IMG/VR virus record: IMGVR_UViG_3300017635_000002
Coordinates: 1 to 41,007 of that record
Reading direction: 5' to 3' (one strand)
Length of the DNA stretch: 41,007 bases
Origin: a virus
The position numbers were made by a program, and so were the translations under genes. Under the pieces are notes generated by a model. The model was not told the origin of the DNA. It did not search any database and worked only from the letters and a program-made list of their open reading frames with translations. Every line of letters begins with the position of its first letter. Position 1 is the stretch's first letter. Positions 1 to 7,675 of the stretch are shown piece by piece.

Positions 1-114
1 CGCAACCGTTGCCAAGCCGGAAACATCACTCGCCGTAATCGCTAGCAAAGTCTTCGCACTCGCAGCAGTCAATTCCTCCACATCTCCACTGCCAGCAGTT
101 GTTCGGCCAAGCAA
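1..114. repeat. Terminal overlap, left copy
   Basis: These 114 bases are identical to the last 114 bases of the window. The copy lies inside the tail-fibre gene, and the reading frame continues correctly when the two copies are merged. This shows that the molecule is circular, or circularly permuted, and was linearised at an arbitrary point. The overlap is most simply an assembly artefact rather than a biological terminal repeat. Confidence 0.9.
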
Positions 115-1287
115 TCTAGCTGTTGTCATATTCTGCATTTTGGCGTAAGTCACAACATCATTATCGATTGTCCAGACAGTGCCTGAACCCGATACTGTTA
201 TATCGCCTTTATCACCATCAGAAACTCCACCAGTAGCAGGAGTAGCCCATGTGCCATCCCCGCGCCAGAAAGTAGTCCCACTAGCGCCTGTGCCACTATT
301 TAGCCTCGCCACTGCCAGATTACCTGACAGATCAGCAGCGCTTCCAGAAGTAGCCACTGTGGCAAGTCCTGAAACATCACTCGCGCTGATAGCCAGTAAC
401 GTCTTCACCCCACTCGCAGTCAACTCCTCGACCGAGCCACTTCCCGCTGTCGTCCGCCCCAGTATCCGACTTGTTGCGATATTCTGCACTTTTGCAAAGC
501 TAACAACCGTATTATCGATCGTCCAAACTGTCCCCCCGCTCGAGACAGTTATATCCCCATAATCTCCATCAGCGACACCTCCACCCCCTCCTGGAGGTGC
601 AGCCCATACCCCATCTGCTCTTAAAAAGTTAGTCGTTCCCCCGCCCGACGCCGGAACCAATCCCTTCAACGCGCTGGTAAACAAGTCCAACAACGTCGTG
701 GCTTGCGTTCCTGTTAATTCCTCGACATTCCCTGTCGATGCTGTGACTCGCCCAAGCAACCTAGCCGTCGCGATCTGCGCGACCTTGGCCAGAGTTACCA
801 CATTATTCCCTATCGTCCCAGCAGCCGTTACATTGCCTGTCCCGTTAAAGCTAGGGCTGGTATAGGTCAAATCACCTGTTATTGATATAGTGCGACCTGT
901 GGCTAGCTGCGTGGCGGAAACAGCCGTGCCTGCAATATCGAGCTTTCCCGTATCTAGCCCATTCAACGCCGCCTGAACGTCAGTCGCGGAAATCCCTCCA
1001 GCAGGCACATTGCCTATTTGATCAGCCGTTGTCGGGTTATTGCCCAGCCAAGTCCAGACACTTCCATCACTATAGTAACTACCTGCATTCTTCCGATTGA
1101 TCAGATACACCCCAGTGCTGGTAAGCACCCACCACTTTTCCCCCGTCGCTGACGAAGCCGCTGGCAAATCTGCAAAGGTATTAACCGTAACAGAGTCTTT
1201 CCCCGTATACAGTTCCGTGAAGTTGTCGTTGATCTTCCCTCTGACAACAGCACCACTCTCACCATTGTTAATTACTTGCTTTGCCAT
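1..1287 (-). CDS. Tail fibre 2, N-terminal part (gene crosses the window junction)
   Basis: This segment encodes residues 1-429 of a protein that continues at the right end of the window; the whole gene has 691 codons plus stop. The protein starts MAKQVINNGESGAVVRGKIN, a typical N-terminus of phage fibres that attach to a tail. From about residue 170 it contains repeating modules with the signatures LGRTTAGSG, VEELTA, ADLSGNLAVARLNSGTG and TTFWRGDGTWATP, which are common in phage and prophage fibre proteins. The start codon ATG at 1287 overlaps the stop of the preceding 41-aa gene by one base. The protein probably forms a trimeric fibre for host recognition; the receptor cannot be told from the sequence. 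It is the last gene of the leftward structural arm. Confidence 0.85.
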   Translation of the reverse strand, partial: MAKQVINNGESGAVVRGKINDNFTELYTGKDSVTVNTFADLPAASSATGEKWWVLTSTGVYLINRKNAGSYYSDGSVWTWLGNNPTTADQIGNVPAGGISATDVQAALNGLDTGKLDIAGTAVSATQLATGRTISITGDLTYTSPSFNGTGNVTAAGTIGNNVVTLAKVAQIATARLLGRVTASTGNVEELTGTQATTLLDLFTSALKGLVPASGGGTTNFLRADGVWAAPPGGGGGVADGDYGDITVSSGGTVWTIDNTVVSFAKVQNIATSRILGRTTAGSGSVEELTASGVKTLLAISASDVSGLATVATSGSAADLSGNLAVARLNSGTGASGTTFWRGDGTWATPATGGVSDGDKGDITVSGSGTVWTIDNDVVTYAKMQNMTTARLLGRTTAGSGDVEELTAASAKTLLAITASDVSGLATVA

Positions 1288-1412
1288 CAATCAATCCAAA
1301 CTGCGGTATCTTCCCAAACTCCGGCATCATCCCAAAAGCCGGTTAGCAGTATCCAGTTGCTAACCGGCGGAGAGCCTCCATCTGGCTGTTCAATCCAAAG
1401 TAGTAGTATCAC
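1287..1412 (-). CDS. Small tail-associated protein, 41 aa
   Basis: GTG at 1412 directly follows the TAA stop of the 91-aa gene, and the TGA stop overlaps the tail-fibre ATG by one base. The frame encodes a 41-residue Trp/Asp-rich protein with the pattern GFWDDAGVWED and ending AVWID. Similar Trp-Asp stretches occur in small proteins next to phage tail genes. There is no strong ribosome binding site, so expression would depend on translational coupling with the gene before it. I assign no biochemical function. It could be non-coding, but the exact fit between two stop/start junctions argues for a gene. Confidence 0.55.
   Translation of the reverse strand: MILLLWIEQPDGGSPPVSNWILLTGFWDDAGVWEDTAVWID
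1338..1368. other. Perfect hairpin inside the 41-aa gene
   Basis: An 11-bp perfect inverted repeat (GCCGGTTAGCA and its complement) flanks a 9-base loop. It lies within the 41-aa reading frame just upstream of the tail-fibre start. It has no T-run, so it is more likely an mRNA structure affecting fibre translation or stability than a terminator. Confidence 0.5.
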
Positions 1413-1688
1413 TTACATCGGGTTCCATACAATCGTTCCGCGAGCGCCGCCGCCCAGTGCCACATACGCTCCAGTCGGCATAGCATACGGAGTCGGGTGA
1501 TAAGCACCTGCCGTTACAGGCAAGGTATCCAACACGATCGCACCACTAGCACTTTCCCGTCGAATGGTCAGAGTCCCAGCAACCGCGCAGCTGAAACCTC
1601 CAAGCGAACAAGCTCCAGCTGACACTACTTGTGCAGCATCCACTCCTAAAGCTAGTGGAGTGTAACTCTCCATTGCATACATTGGCAT
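1413..1688 (-). CDS. Small structural protein, 91 aa
   Basis: The protein is rich in Ala, Gly, Val and Thr, has no membrane segment or signal peptide, and looks like an all-beta virion protein. It sits between the spanins and tail fibre 2, after a promoter-like sequence at 1727-1755, so it may be transcribed separately with the fibre. ATG at 1688 is preceded by AAAGGA at a good distance. A head or tail decoration role, or a fibre accessory role, fits the position. I do not recognise a named family. Confidence 0.7.
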   Translation of the reverse strand: MPMYAMESYTPLALGVDAAQVVSAGACSLGGFSCAVAGTLTIRRESASGAIVLDTLPVTAGAYHPTPYAMPTGAYVALGGGARGTIVWNPM

Positions 1689-1719
1689 TGGCTTAATCCT
1701 TTCTATCTGTTTAATTCGA

Positions 1720-1747
1720 TGCGGGTTATTAAATCAAAACCAGCACC
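1720..1747 (-). promoter_or_regulatory. 28-bp dyad element, copy a
   Basis: On the minus strand this reads GGTGCTGGTT, eight variable bases, then ATAACCCGCA. It is one of six copies, all intergenic (see also 14653, 21397, 22109, 25362 and 31308). The half sites TGCKGGTT and AACCCGCA are nearly inverted copies of each other. This copy overlaps the -10 region of a candidate promoter (TTGAAA at 1755-1750, 17-base spacer, TTAATA at 1732-1727) upstream of the 91-aa gene. It is likely an operator or part of a phage-specific promoter. Confidence 0.6.
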
Positions 1748-1755
1748 CGTTTCAA
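1727..1755 (-). promoter_or_regulatory. Candidate promoter for the fibre-2 unit
   Basis: Minus-strand TTGAAA, a 17-base spacer and TTAATA lie about 40 bases upstream of the start at 1688. The promoter would allow the 91-aa, 41-aa and tail-fibre genes to be transcribed independently of the long structural operon. The -10 hexamer is imperfect, and it is shared with the 28-bp dyad element. Confidence 0.4.
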
Positions 1756-1756
1756 A

Positions 1757-2020
1757 TTACTGCCTGTCGAAAAATTCTTTGATCGCAAGAACCTTTGATC
1801 TACAATCTGCTCCAGACTCGCGTAAGTCAATCAGAAACTGCGCGAGTTTGTCGTCGCCTTCCACATCAGCCTCGGTGATCAGCGGAGCAAATGGTTCGTC
1901 CTTGCAAACCATCCACTCACTTGGCGGTTTTATCACTTCCACTCTGCTGCTTCCGCAGGCGGTCAAGAACACGGCGGGTATTAGCCCCGACAGTATCGCC
2001 ACTTTTAGTCTCGATCTCAT
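1757..2020 (-). CDS. Rz1: o-spanin lipoprotein (Rz1-like)
   Basis: The 87-residue protein begins MRSRLKVAILSGLIPAVFLT and continues directly into ACGSS, a signal peptide ending in the lipobox LTAC, so Cys22 would be lipidated and anchored in the outer membrane. The frame stays open upstream to 2161, but ATG at 2020 has an excellent GAGGAG seven bases before it and places the signal peptide at the N-terminus. The gene starts inside the Rz-like gene in a different frame and extends beyond its end. This is the overlapping spanin arrangement of Gram-negative phages. With Rz it would fuse inner and outer membranes during lysis. The mature part is acidic and contains two further Cys residues. Confidence 0.85.
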   Translation of the reverse strand: MRSRLKVAILSGLIPAVFLTACGSSRVEVIKPPSEWMVCKDEPFAPLITEADVEGDDKLAQFLIDLRESGADCRSKVLAIKEFFDRQ

Positions 2021-2267
2021 TTCTAAGCTCCTCATTCTGCTTGATAATTCCGGCGTCTCGAGTTTCCTTCTTCGCCGCTGCGGTTTCGCTTGCGCGTCGA
2101 GCAGCACTTTGGATTTCCGCCGAAACCTTGTTATACTCACTTTCCACTTGTTTCCGGCCATCGGTGCAACCCTTCATATACATCGCCGGAAGCAGAACAG
2201 CCAAGGCAATCAACCAGTATTTGAAGGTAGTGATAAACCCTAAAGCTTTATCCAGCATCTTCCTCAT
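1917..2267 (-). CDS. Rz: i-spanin (Rz-like)
   Basis: The 116-aa protein has one N-terminal membrane segment at residues 17-31 (YWLIALAVLLPAMYM) followed by a charged helical region of about 80 residues with coiled-coil character. That is the topology of inner-membrane spanins. It overlaps the upstream holin by 20 bases and contains the start of the lipoprotein gene in another frame. Function follows from topology and context; spanin sequences are poorly conserved. Its predicted partner is the lipoprotein at 1757-2020. Confidence 0.8.
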   Translation of the reverse strand: MRKMLDKALGFITTFKYWLIALAVLLPAMYMKGCTDGRKQVESEYNKVSAEIQSAARRASETAAAKKETRDAGIIKQNEELRNEIETKSGDTVGANTRRVLDRLRKQQSGSDKTAK

Positions 2268-2493
2268 CCTTCTTCTTCAACGACACAAGACGACTTGTCG
2301 TCGCGGCGGAAAACACAAACAGCCCGATCAAAATCGAAGCTACTATCCGCAACGGACCTTCAGGCAATAGGTTCAGAAGTTTCTCCGCCTCATTCGGATT
2401 AGCTGCAAAATAAGCCGCTAGCACCCCAGCCACAGCTGCAAGTTGCACCGAACCGAGTTTGTAAAACTTTCCTGCTTCATCAATCAATCTCAT
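2248..2493 (-). CDS. Holin-like membrane protein
   Basis: The protein (81 aa) has two hydrophobic segments (VQLAAVAGVLAAYFAA and IVASILIGLFVFSA) separated by a short charged loop, and a charged C-terminus KKKDEEDAG. It lies between endolysin and spanins, the usual holin position, and would make the inner-membrane lesion that frees the endolysin. ATG at 2493 has AAAGGA six bases upstream. An in-frame GTG at 2511, which overlaps the endolysin stop as GTGA, would add the Lys-containing peptide MKKGFV. Both starts may be used. Confidence 0.7.
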   Translation of the reverse strand: MRLIDEAGKFYKLGSVQLAAVAGVLAAYFAANPNEAEKLLNLLPEGPLRIVASILIGLFVFSAATTSRLVSLKKKDEEDAG

Positions 2494-2507
2494 AACAAAT
2501 CCTTTCT

Positions 2508-3041
2508 TCACTTCGCCATATCCAATGCAATCTCTCTAACCCCATCAACTTTCTTCGGATTGCGGCCTTCCACCCGCGCTGTCCACCCGCGGCCGAAGGT
2601 TAAAAATGTCGGAAGACGCCGGAGAAAACTCATCCGCCAATCGCACAGAGTATTAATCGTTTTTGGCACATCATAGATCGCACCAAGTGTCATTGCTCCA
2701 ATAATCCCGTCCTGCTTCACACCGACAATTCCCTGCAAATACTTCACAGCACGAACTACGCCAGAGTTAACCGCAAAGTCAAACATCGCATAGTCCAAGC
2801 CACTCGGCAACAAGTCCCCTTTCACCGCGTCCCAATACTGCAATTTATAAATCGCCTGCAACTCCCCCTCTTCCAAAAACATCACAGACTGAGCGCTACG
2901 ACCATGAGCACGACGGAAGTTATTATAAACCCGTTGAGTCACTCCTCGATTAGTCGCACCTCCTGGGTCTTTCGGATGATCGACATACCCACCCTCATGC
3001 TCTAAGACCAGTTCCAGCGACTCTTTATAATTCATCTTCAT
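2508..3041 (-). CDS. Endolysin, glycoside hydrolase family 108
   Basis: This 177-aa enzyme would cleave the glycan strands of peptidoglycan. The N-terminus carries HEGGY (residues 15-19) followed by DPGGATNRGVT, the hallmark of GH108 N-acetylmuramidases, with Glu16 the expected catalytic acid. The C-terminal half matches the predicted peptidoglycan-binding domain that follows GH108 in phage lysins (FDFAVNSG, LQGIVGVKQDG). There is no signal peptide, so release depends on the holin. The length is normal for the family. It is the first gene of a compact lysis cassette with holin and spanins downstream. Confidence 0.9.
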   Translation of the reverse strand: MKMNYKESLELVLEHEGGYVDHPKDPGGATNRGVTQRVYNNFRRAHGRSAQSVMFLEEGELQAIYKLQYWDAVKGDLLPSGLDYAMFDFAVNSGVVRAVKYLQGIVGVKQDGIIGAMTLGAIYDVPKTINTLCDWRMSFLRRLPTFLTFGRGWTARVEGRNPKKVDGVREIALDMAK

Positions 3042-3052
3042 CTTCCGACTCC

Positions 3053-3331
3053 TTAAAAAATATACTTAACCGCGACAGCGATAGCGGAGGTAATCAGCAA
3101 CCCGCAAGTAGCATAGATAACTTTTACAGCTTTTTCTATCCCAGTCTTTTCGCCCTTTTCAATATGAGCAGCTTTTTCAAGCTCCCCCACTCTAGCCTCA
3201 ATCTGAGCTTGTTTAGCCATATCACTTCGACGATCTTCCCGAAGATGCTCCAAACCCTGAGTGAGTAAATCCAACTTGCCTTCCATTCGTGCTAATGCCA
3301 CTTCTATTAAAGTTTGGTCCGAGCTCATCAT
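3053..3331 (-). CDS. Coiled-coil membrane protein, XhlA/holin-like
   Basis: The 92-aa protein has an N-terminal charged helical region with heptad-like spacing (residues 8-65) and one C-terminal membrane segment (YATCGLLITSAIAVAVKYIF). This topology resembles hemolysin XhlA-type and accessory holin proteins, which often sit next to endolysins. It lies directly upstream of the endolysin, 11 bases away. A holin or antiholin role is likely but not proven, because a better two-segment holin candidate lies on the other side of the endolysin. Confidence 0.65.
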   Translation of the reverse strand: MMSSDQTLIEVALARMEGKLDLLTQGLEHLREDRRSDMAKQAQIEARVGELEKAAHIEKGEKTGIEKAVKVIYATCGLLITSAIAVAVKYIF

Positions 3332-3339
3332 AATTCCCC

Positions 3340-3750
3340 TTAAAATACTTCAGCTGTGAAGGTGATAGTTGCTGAGTCTTGTATCACACCATCTGAAGTC
3401 AGTCTAATATCCAATGTTGCACTTACAGTGTCTACTCCAATCGTCGTGCGAGTAACTGTCCAGACTCGGTTGGTAGAAAGTGCAAACCACGAACCAGCAG
3501 CGGGGCCAGAGGTAAAAGACCCAGATATCATCGTCATTCGGGCTTCAAACAGTCCGGTGTTAGCGGGTATGTCGAGCCAATTCGGCGGTGACTCATTCGT
3601 GCTGGTTACAGTAGCATTGCTGTTCAGGGCAAAGGTTGCCGTCGCATCCGCAGGGTCGATTGCGGAGTTATTCGGGCTTTGATTGCTGATCGAGACTGTG
3701 CCGAAGGGATTTCCGGCAGAGGCTATCATTGCCATTTGCATACCGGACAT
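3340..3750 (-). CDS. Small beta-rich structural protein, 136 aa
   Basis: The sequence is rich in Ser, Thr and Asn with alternating hydrophobic residues, suggesting an immunoglobulin-like or fibre-associated beta domain. It has no membrane segment. Its ATG overlaps the stop of tail fibre 1 by one base (TAATG), so it is translated with the fibre and may decorate it or the tail. I recognise no family. Confidence 0.6.
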   Translation of the reverse strand: MSGMQMAMIASAGNPFGTVSISNQSPNNSAIDPADATATFALNSNATVTSTNESPPNWLDIPANTGLFEARMTMISGSFTSGPAAGSWFALSTNRVWTVTRTTIGVDTVSATLDIRLTSDGVIQDSATITFTAEVF

Positions 3751-5330
3751 TATGTTACTCCCGAACCCTGTATAATAGCTTCTGTGGTGGAGTTATACCA
3801 CACTGTTGCGAAACCTCTTGCAGCAAGTGTTCTGTTGCCGGTTGTCGCAGTTCCACCAAGGCGTAGGGTCAGACCCGCACCTTGGGTGATTGTAACTGCT
3901 GCGGCGGAGTCATTGTAGATCGAATAAGTGCTGCCAGCCGCAGGTCCGGTGTTTAAAGTCAAACCGGCGGAAATCGCATTACACTTACCACGATCGATGC
4001 CCCCAGTAACTCGTGGAATATCACGATAGCCGATTTCAAGACTACCATACTGCGCAGTTCCAGAGAAATTCGGAGACGCAATCGGCGCATAGGCATTGGC
4101 TGTCAACTGACTTTGCACAAACGCAGTCGTCGCGATCTGAGTTGTGTTCGTGCCATTCGCAGCGGTTGGAGCAGCGGGTGTTCCTGTAAAGGTCGGACTT
4201 GCCAGCGTAGCCAGCTGGTTACCCGCACTCACACTTCCGACAAAAACATTGCCGAGCACCCGAAGGTTCGTAGACGAAAAACGAGCAACTTCCGAACCAC
4301 TCTGACTTACAGAAACCTGACTGCCGCCGACGGTTAAAGGCTGGTAGGAACCTCCACCAGTCTGGTCAACACCTTCAATCGCGGAGTCAGCTGTAGTTGT
4401 CTGGAAGCGTATAGCTTTCGAGACGCCGGAGATCAGAGCATGAGTTGTGTCAGATGAACCTCTTACATCGAGTCGGAAGTTAGGCAAACCTCCTATGCCT
4501 AAAAAGCCTCCATTACTAATAGCCATTACCAAAGAGCCGCCAGTATACCACTCGTGACGGCCTGTGAAAGCTCCACTAGGGCCGTATTGGAAGTTATTAG
4601 CCCCTGTCAGAGTCAGCATCAATAAAGTGCTACCACCACTATTTCTCCACCCGATCGAGCGGCCATTATCAGTTACAAACTCCCCACCTGCTAGATCAAG
4701 CTTACCGGCAGGATTGCTATTCCCAATACCCACATTCCCTGCATCAGTAAGGTATATAGTATCAGCACCTCCAGAGCGAAGCACAACCGGACCGCCGATA
4801 TTGTCAATATCTCCGACATAGACGACATTTGACGAGCCGGTTCCGATAAGTCTGCCCACAGTGCCGGAAGAGTTTTTCGCCCCTAAATAGACGTCGTTGT
4901 TAAGAGTTGGTTGTCCAGCGAAAGTAGAAGCTCCAGCTACTGCCAGAGTTCCATTAAGCGTAGTATTGCCAGTGGCAGTTAAGGTGCTGCTAAGGGTAAC
5001 AGCACCTGTTACACCTAAAGTCCCGCCAATTGTCGCATTGGTTGTTACGTTTATGGTTGAACCGAAAGTCACAGCCCCGCTTAAAGTCACCGCACCACTG
5101 AAGGTAGCAGTTACTGCTCCAAGGTTTGCGACGTTGGTAAGGTTCTGAGCATTCCAACTGATCGGACCTGTGGGTCCAGCTTGCCCATCACGAGTCAGGC
5201 ACAGACTAAGCCCCGAGGCTATGTCATTGATCACAGTGTTGTAGTAAGCCGCTGTGATCACATTGCCCGCAATAGCAGGGAAGTTCGGCGGACTCGGTGG
5301 TGAGTAAGTTCCAGAACCATTAAACGGCAT
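3750..5330 (-). CDS. Tail fibre 1
   Basis: The 526-aa protein has the low-complexity, Gly/Thr/Ala-rich look of a trimeric fibre. The N-terminal part contains repeated short beta units (TLSGAVT, TIGGTLGVTG, TLNGTLAVAG). The middle has head-domain-like signatures also found before S74 chaperones (GNVGIGNSNPAGKLDL). Near the C-terminus is LASPTFTGTPAAPTA, a repeat common in phage tail fibres. No S74 chaperone domain follows here. It lies after the ejection-protein genes with a one-base overlap. It differs entirely in sequence from tail fibre 2, so the virion probably carries two kinds of fibre or spike. Confidence 0.85.
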   Translation of the reverse strand: MPFNGSGTYSPPSPPNFPAIAGNVITAAYYNTVINDIASGLSLCLTRDGQAGPTGPISWNAQNLTNVANLGAVTATFSGAVTLSGAVTFGSTINVTTNATIGGTLGVTGAVTLSSTLTATGNTTLNGTLAVAGASTFAGQPTLNNDVYLGAKNSSGTVGRLIGTGSSNVVYVGDIDNIGGPVVLRSGGADTIYLTDAGNVGIGNSNPAGKLDLAGGEFVTDNGRSIGWRNSGGSTLLMLTLTGANNFQYGPSGAFTGRHEWYTGGSLVMAISNGGFLGIGGLPNFRLDVRGSSDTTHALISGVSKAIRFQTTTADSAIEGVDQTGGGSYQPLTVGGSQVSVSQSGSEVARFSSTNLRVLGNVFVGSVSAGNQLATLASPTFTGTPAAPTAANGTNTTQIATTAFVQSQLTANAYAPIASPNFSGTAQYGSLEIGYRDIPRVTGGIDRGKCNAISAGLTLNTGPAAGSTYSIYNDSAAAVTITQGAGLTLRLGGTATTGNRTLAARGFATVWYNSTTEAIIQGSGVT

Positions 5331-7675
5331 TAGTTATCTCCATTATCTTGCGAGGCCTCTTCCATAAGTCTCGCAAATTCGATCATGTCAGGGTCTTGTG
5401 ATTTGCGGGCTTCTTGAGCCAGCAGGTTGATCGCAGTTGGCAGAGCGGAAGGTGAGATATTGCTATTCGCTGCCATCCACTTCACTGTCTTCGGATTGGT
5501 CATATACTTCGCAAGAGCGGCCGACCCCATAGTTGTTGTGGCAAGCCCTGCCAAGACCGAGAACAAAGCCGTTGCGGAGTCTCCGCCGGATTGCGAAAGT
5601 CCTCCAAGTCCTGAGACCAGACCAGTTGTAGCATACAATGGCGCTTGAATGCCAAGAGTCCCATCCCGACCACTGGCTTTCATACCGAAGTCTTTCTCCG
5701 ACTTTAGCACAGTCTTAGCAGCGGAGTTCAGTTTGTCCAGCTGCTTTCGCACCTCTGGCGTAAACATGATCTCCTTCGCCTCATCGCTGAGGTTCCGGTA
5801 GTTACCAAACAACTGACCAAGATTCGTTTCATCAGGGTCGGTTTTACTCCCAGTCTTAGCTGCCTTGGCCAGCCAAGCGGAAGTCAGGGCATCCCTAGCC
5901 CCCTGATCGAGGTTGTTATACACTGCCGAAATAATAGTCGGACCTTCATTCGCACCAGCAAAGGCAGCACGATAGACCTTCTCCGGACCACCATTTTTAT
6001 CCAGAACCGAGCGAAGTGCTGACACTTCCCTGTGATAATCAACTTCCCATTTATTCCATTCGTTGAAAGCCTGTTCAGCATCAACACCTTGGTCTTTGAT
6101 AAAGGCTTTGATATCCTCTGCAATACCACCGAATAACCTGCGTTGATCGGCTTGCGAAACGTTCTGTGCGCCAAACACTGAGTTATCCATCTGCGCGCCG
6201 AGGCGGGTTTTGAGTTTCCGCACGGCTTCGAATGGCAAAGCTTCCTTCGCCACCATCGGGTCCACACCGTCAGCCAGCTGCTTCCGCAGGTTCGCAGCAA
6301 GGTCTTTTTTCAAATCCTTACCCAGTTCTTGGAAAGCTGGCAAATCGGGATTGAATATCTTGTTCTGGCTAAGGTTCTTCGCACCGGGGTCGATGAAGGT
6401 TAGTTCGTCGATAATACTTGTAAGGTTCGGCATCTCAACCCCTGAGCGTGGGCTGACTTCATCCGCCAGTCTTTGCCCAAAAGCCGTCCGAGTGTTGCTA
6501 ATAGCTTTCTTCCCAGAGTTATTCCACGTATCTTCGATCAGATTACCAAGTTCTGCATTCGACATTTGCACTGGCTGACCAGTGGCTGCGTCTATGGGTG
6601 CAAGGGAGTCCGCAACTTTCTGATTAGCGCCGATTATAGCTTCTTCCTGCTTAGCCAGTTTGTTCTTAATAATCGGACTAGAGCTGAACAACTGGGCTAA
6701 GAAAGCTTCGGTAGCTTGTGTCTTGCCCCCGCCAGTCAGCTGGCCGAGTGTAGGAGTTTCGCCGGCTGTTGCGAAGTTATCCATCGTCGCTGCCATAGTG
6801 TCTTTGTCAACACCGCGAGTAAATGCCTGCTTCAACATCGCAGAATTAGCACTCGGTATCTGCCCAGCAAGTATCGCCGCGATCAGCTGCTCGCCTTGGC
6901 TACCCCCTTCTTCCCGAACAGTCCCAGCAGCCAAGCCACCAGTGCCACCACCGATAAGTTGAGCGACAGGGGCGGCTGCAAATTTCTCCGCAGCGGTTTT
7001 ATAGCCCAGTCTGCCAAGAGCTTTACCCCCAGCCATTACCGCGCCTGAACCGCTCATGCCAGAGATAATATCCGACATAATCCGCTCGTTACGAGACTGC
7101 GGACGTTTAGCTCCTGCCGCATCCATGATCTGCCCAACAACATCTCCATCCCCACCATAAGGCATCAGGCTTGTCATCAAGTTCAGCGGCAAAGCCGGCA
7201 ATGCAGTAGCACCTTGCACACCTGCTCGAAGTCCCATACCGAAATTGCCTCCGAGTATTCCCGGACCTTCGACCTTTGGAGGTTCCTGACTAGGGCGACC
7301 CTGAGCAGCCTCCGCCGCAGCAGCCATTGATTGCATTTGCGCAAGCTGCTGGGGATTGACCATATCAGCGTTACCCTCAGCAACCATAGCATTAGCTGCA
7401 CTGAAGGGTGTGCGGTTCAGTCGAAGCTGACCAGTCTTAGCCGCGATCTGCGTAGCATCATTCAGCGGGGGTGCTTCATCCGCTGGAGTTTCAGTCGCCT
7501 GACCCTTGGCCTTCTTCCACTGGAACCAGTTTTCATAATCCTGATCAGACACTTCATTGTCGAGGAAGTTTGCCTTTTCCTCGTCGGTTTGAAAGCCTGC
7601 AAGCAGTTCCTCAATCCCTTCTGGCGGAAGAGACATCTTATTCGCAACTGGCGGGAGTTTATCAGCTTCACGCAT
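5330..7675 (-). CDS. Large internal virion / DNA ejection protein, 781 aa
   Basis: This is the largest leftward protein. It is mostly helical, with Ala/Gly-rich hydrophobic stretches around residues 150-270 and 670-720 that could insert in membranes. It lies where short-tailed phages encode proteins ejected into the host with the DNA. I see no lytic transglycosylase motif. The C-terminus is acidic. Starts and stops overlap its neighbours by one base on both sides, so it is made in step with them. Assignment rests on size, composition and gene order, not on a recognised domain. Confidence 0.65.
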   Translation of the reverse strand: MREADKLPPVANKMSLPPEGIEELLAGFQTDEEKANFLDNEVSDQDYENWFQWKKAKGQATETPADEAPPLNDATQIAAKTGQLRLNRTPFSAANAMVAEGNADMVNPQQLAQMQSMAAAAEAAQGRPSQEPPKVEGPGILGGNFGMGLRAGVQGATALPALPLNLMTSLMPYGGDGDVVGQIMDAAGAKRPQSRNERIMSDIISGMSGSGAVMAGGKALGRLGYKTAAEKFAAAPVAQLIGGGTGGLAAGTVREEGGSQGEQLIAAILAGQIPSANSAMLKQAFTRGVDKDTMAATMDNFATAGETPTLGQLTGGGKTQATEAFLAQLFSSSPIIKNKLAKQEEAIIGANQKVADSLAPIDAATGQPVQMSNAELGNLIEDTWNNSGKKAISNTRTAFGQRLADEVSPRSGVEMPNLTSIIDELTFIDPGAKNLSQNKIFNPDLPAFQELGKDLKKDLAANLRKQLADGVDPMVAKEALPFEAVRKLKTRLGAQMDNSVFGAQNVSQADQRRLFGGIAEDIKAFIKDQGVDAEQAFNEWNKWEVDYHREVSALRSVLDKNGGPEKVYRAAFAGANEGPTIISAVYNNLDQGARDALTSAWLAKAAKTGSKTDPDETNLGQLFGNYRNLSDEAKEIMFTPEVRKQLDKLNSAAKTVLKSEKDFGMKASGRDGTLGIQAPLYATTGLVSGLGGLSQSGGDSATALFSVLAGLATTTMGSAALAKYMTNPKTVKWMAANSNISPSALPTAINLLAQEARKSQDPDMIEFARLMEEASQDNGDN

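Noticed and set aside
1-114. True short direct terminal repeat of a linear genome
   Set aside because: It lies inside a coding gene that reads continuously when one copy is removed. A circular or permuted molecule is simpler, although read-end mapping would be needed to decide.
1-420. CRISPR-like array or direct DNA repeat
   Set aside because: The repeats are about 330 bases long, differ at many synonymous sites and are coding fibre modules, not short identical repeats with spacers.
179-562. Plus-strand frame of 127 codons opposite tail fibre 2
   Set aside because: It is the complement of the repetitive fibre modules, is Pro/Ser/Val-rich, has no ribosome binding site and no plausible neighbours.
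1757-2161. Longer 134-codon version of the Rz1-like gene
   Set aside because: The extra N-terminal residues would bury the signal peptide; the start at 2020 has a strong ribosome binding site and puts the lipobox in the right place.
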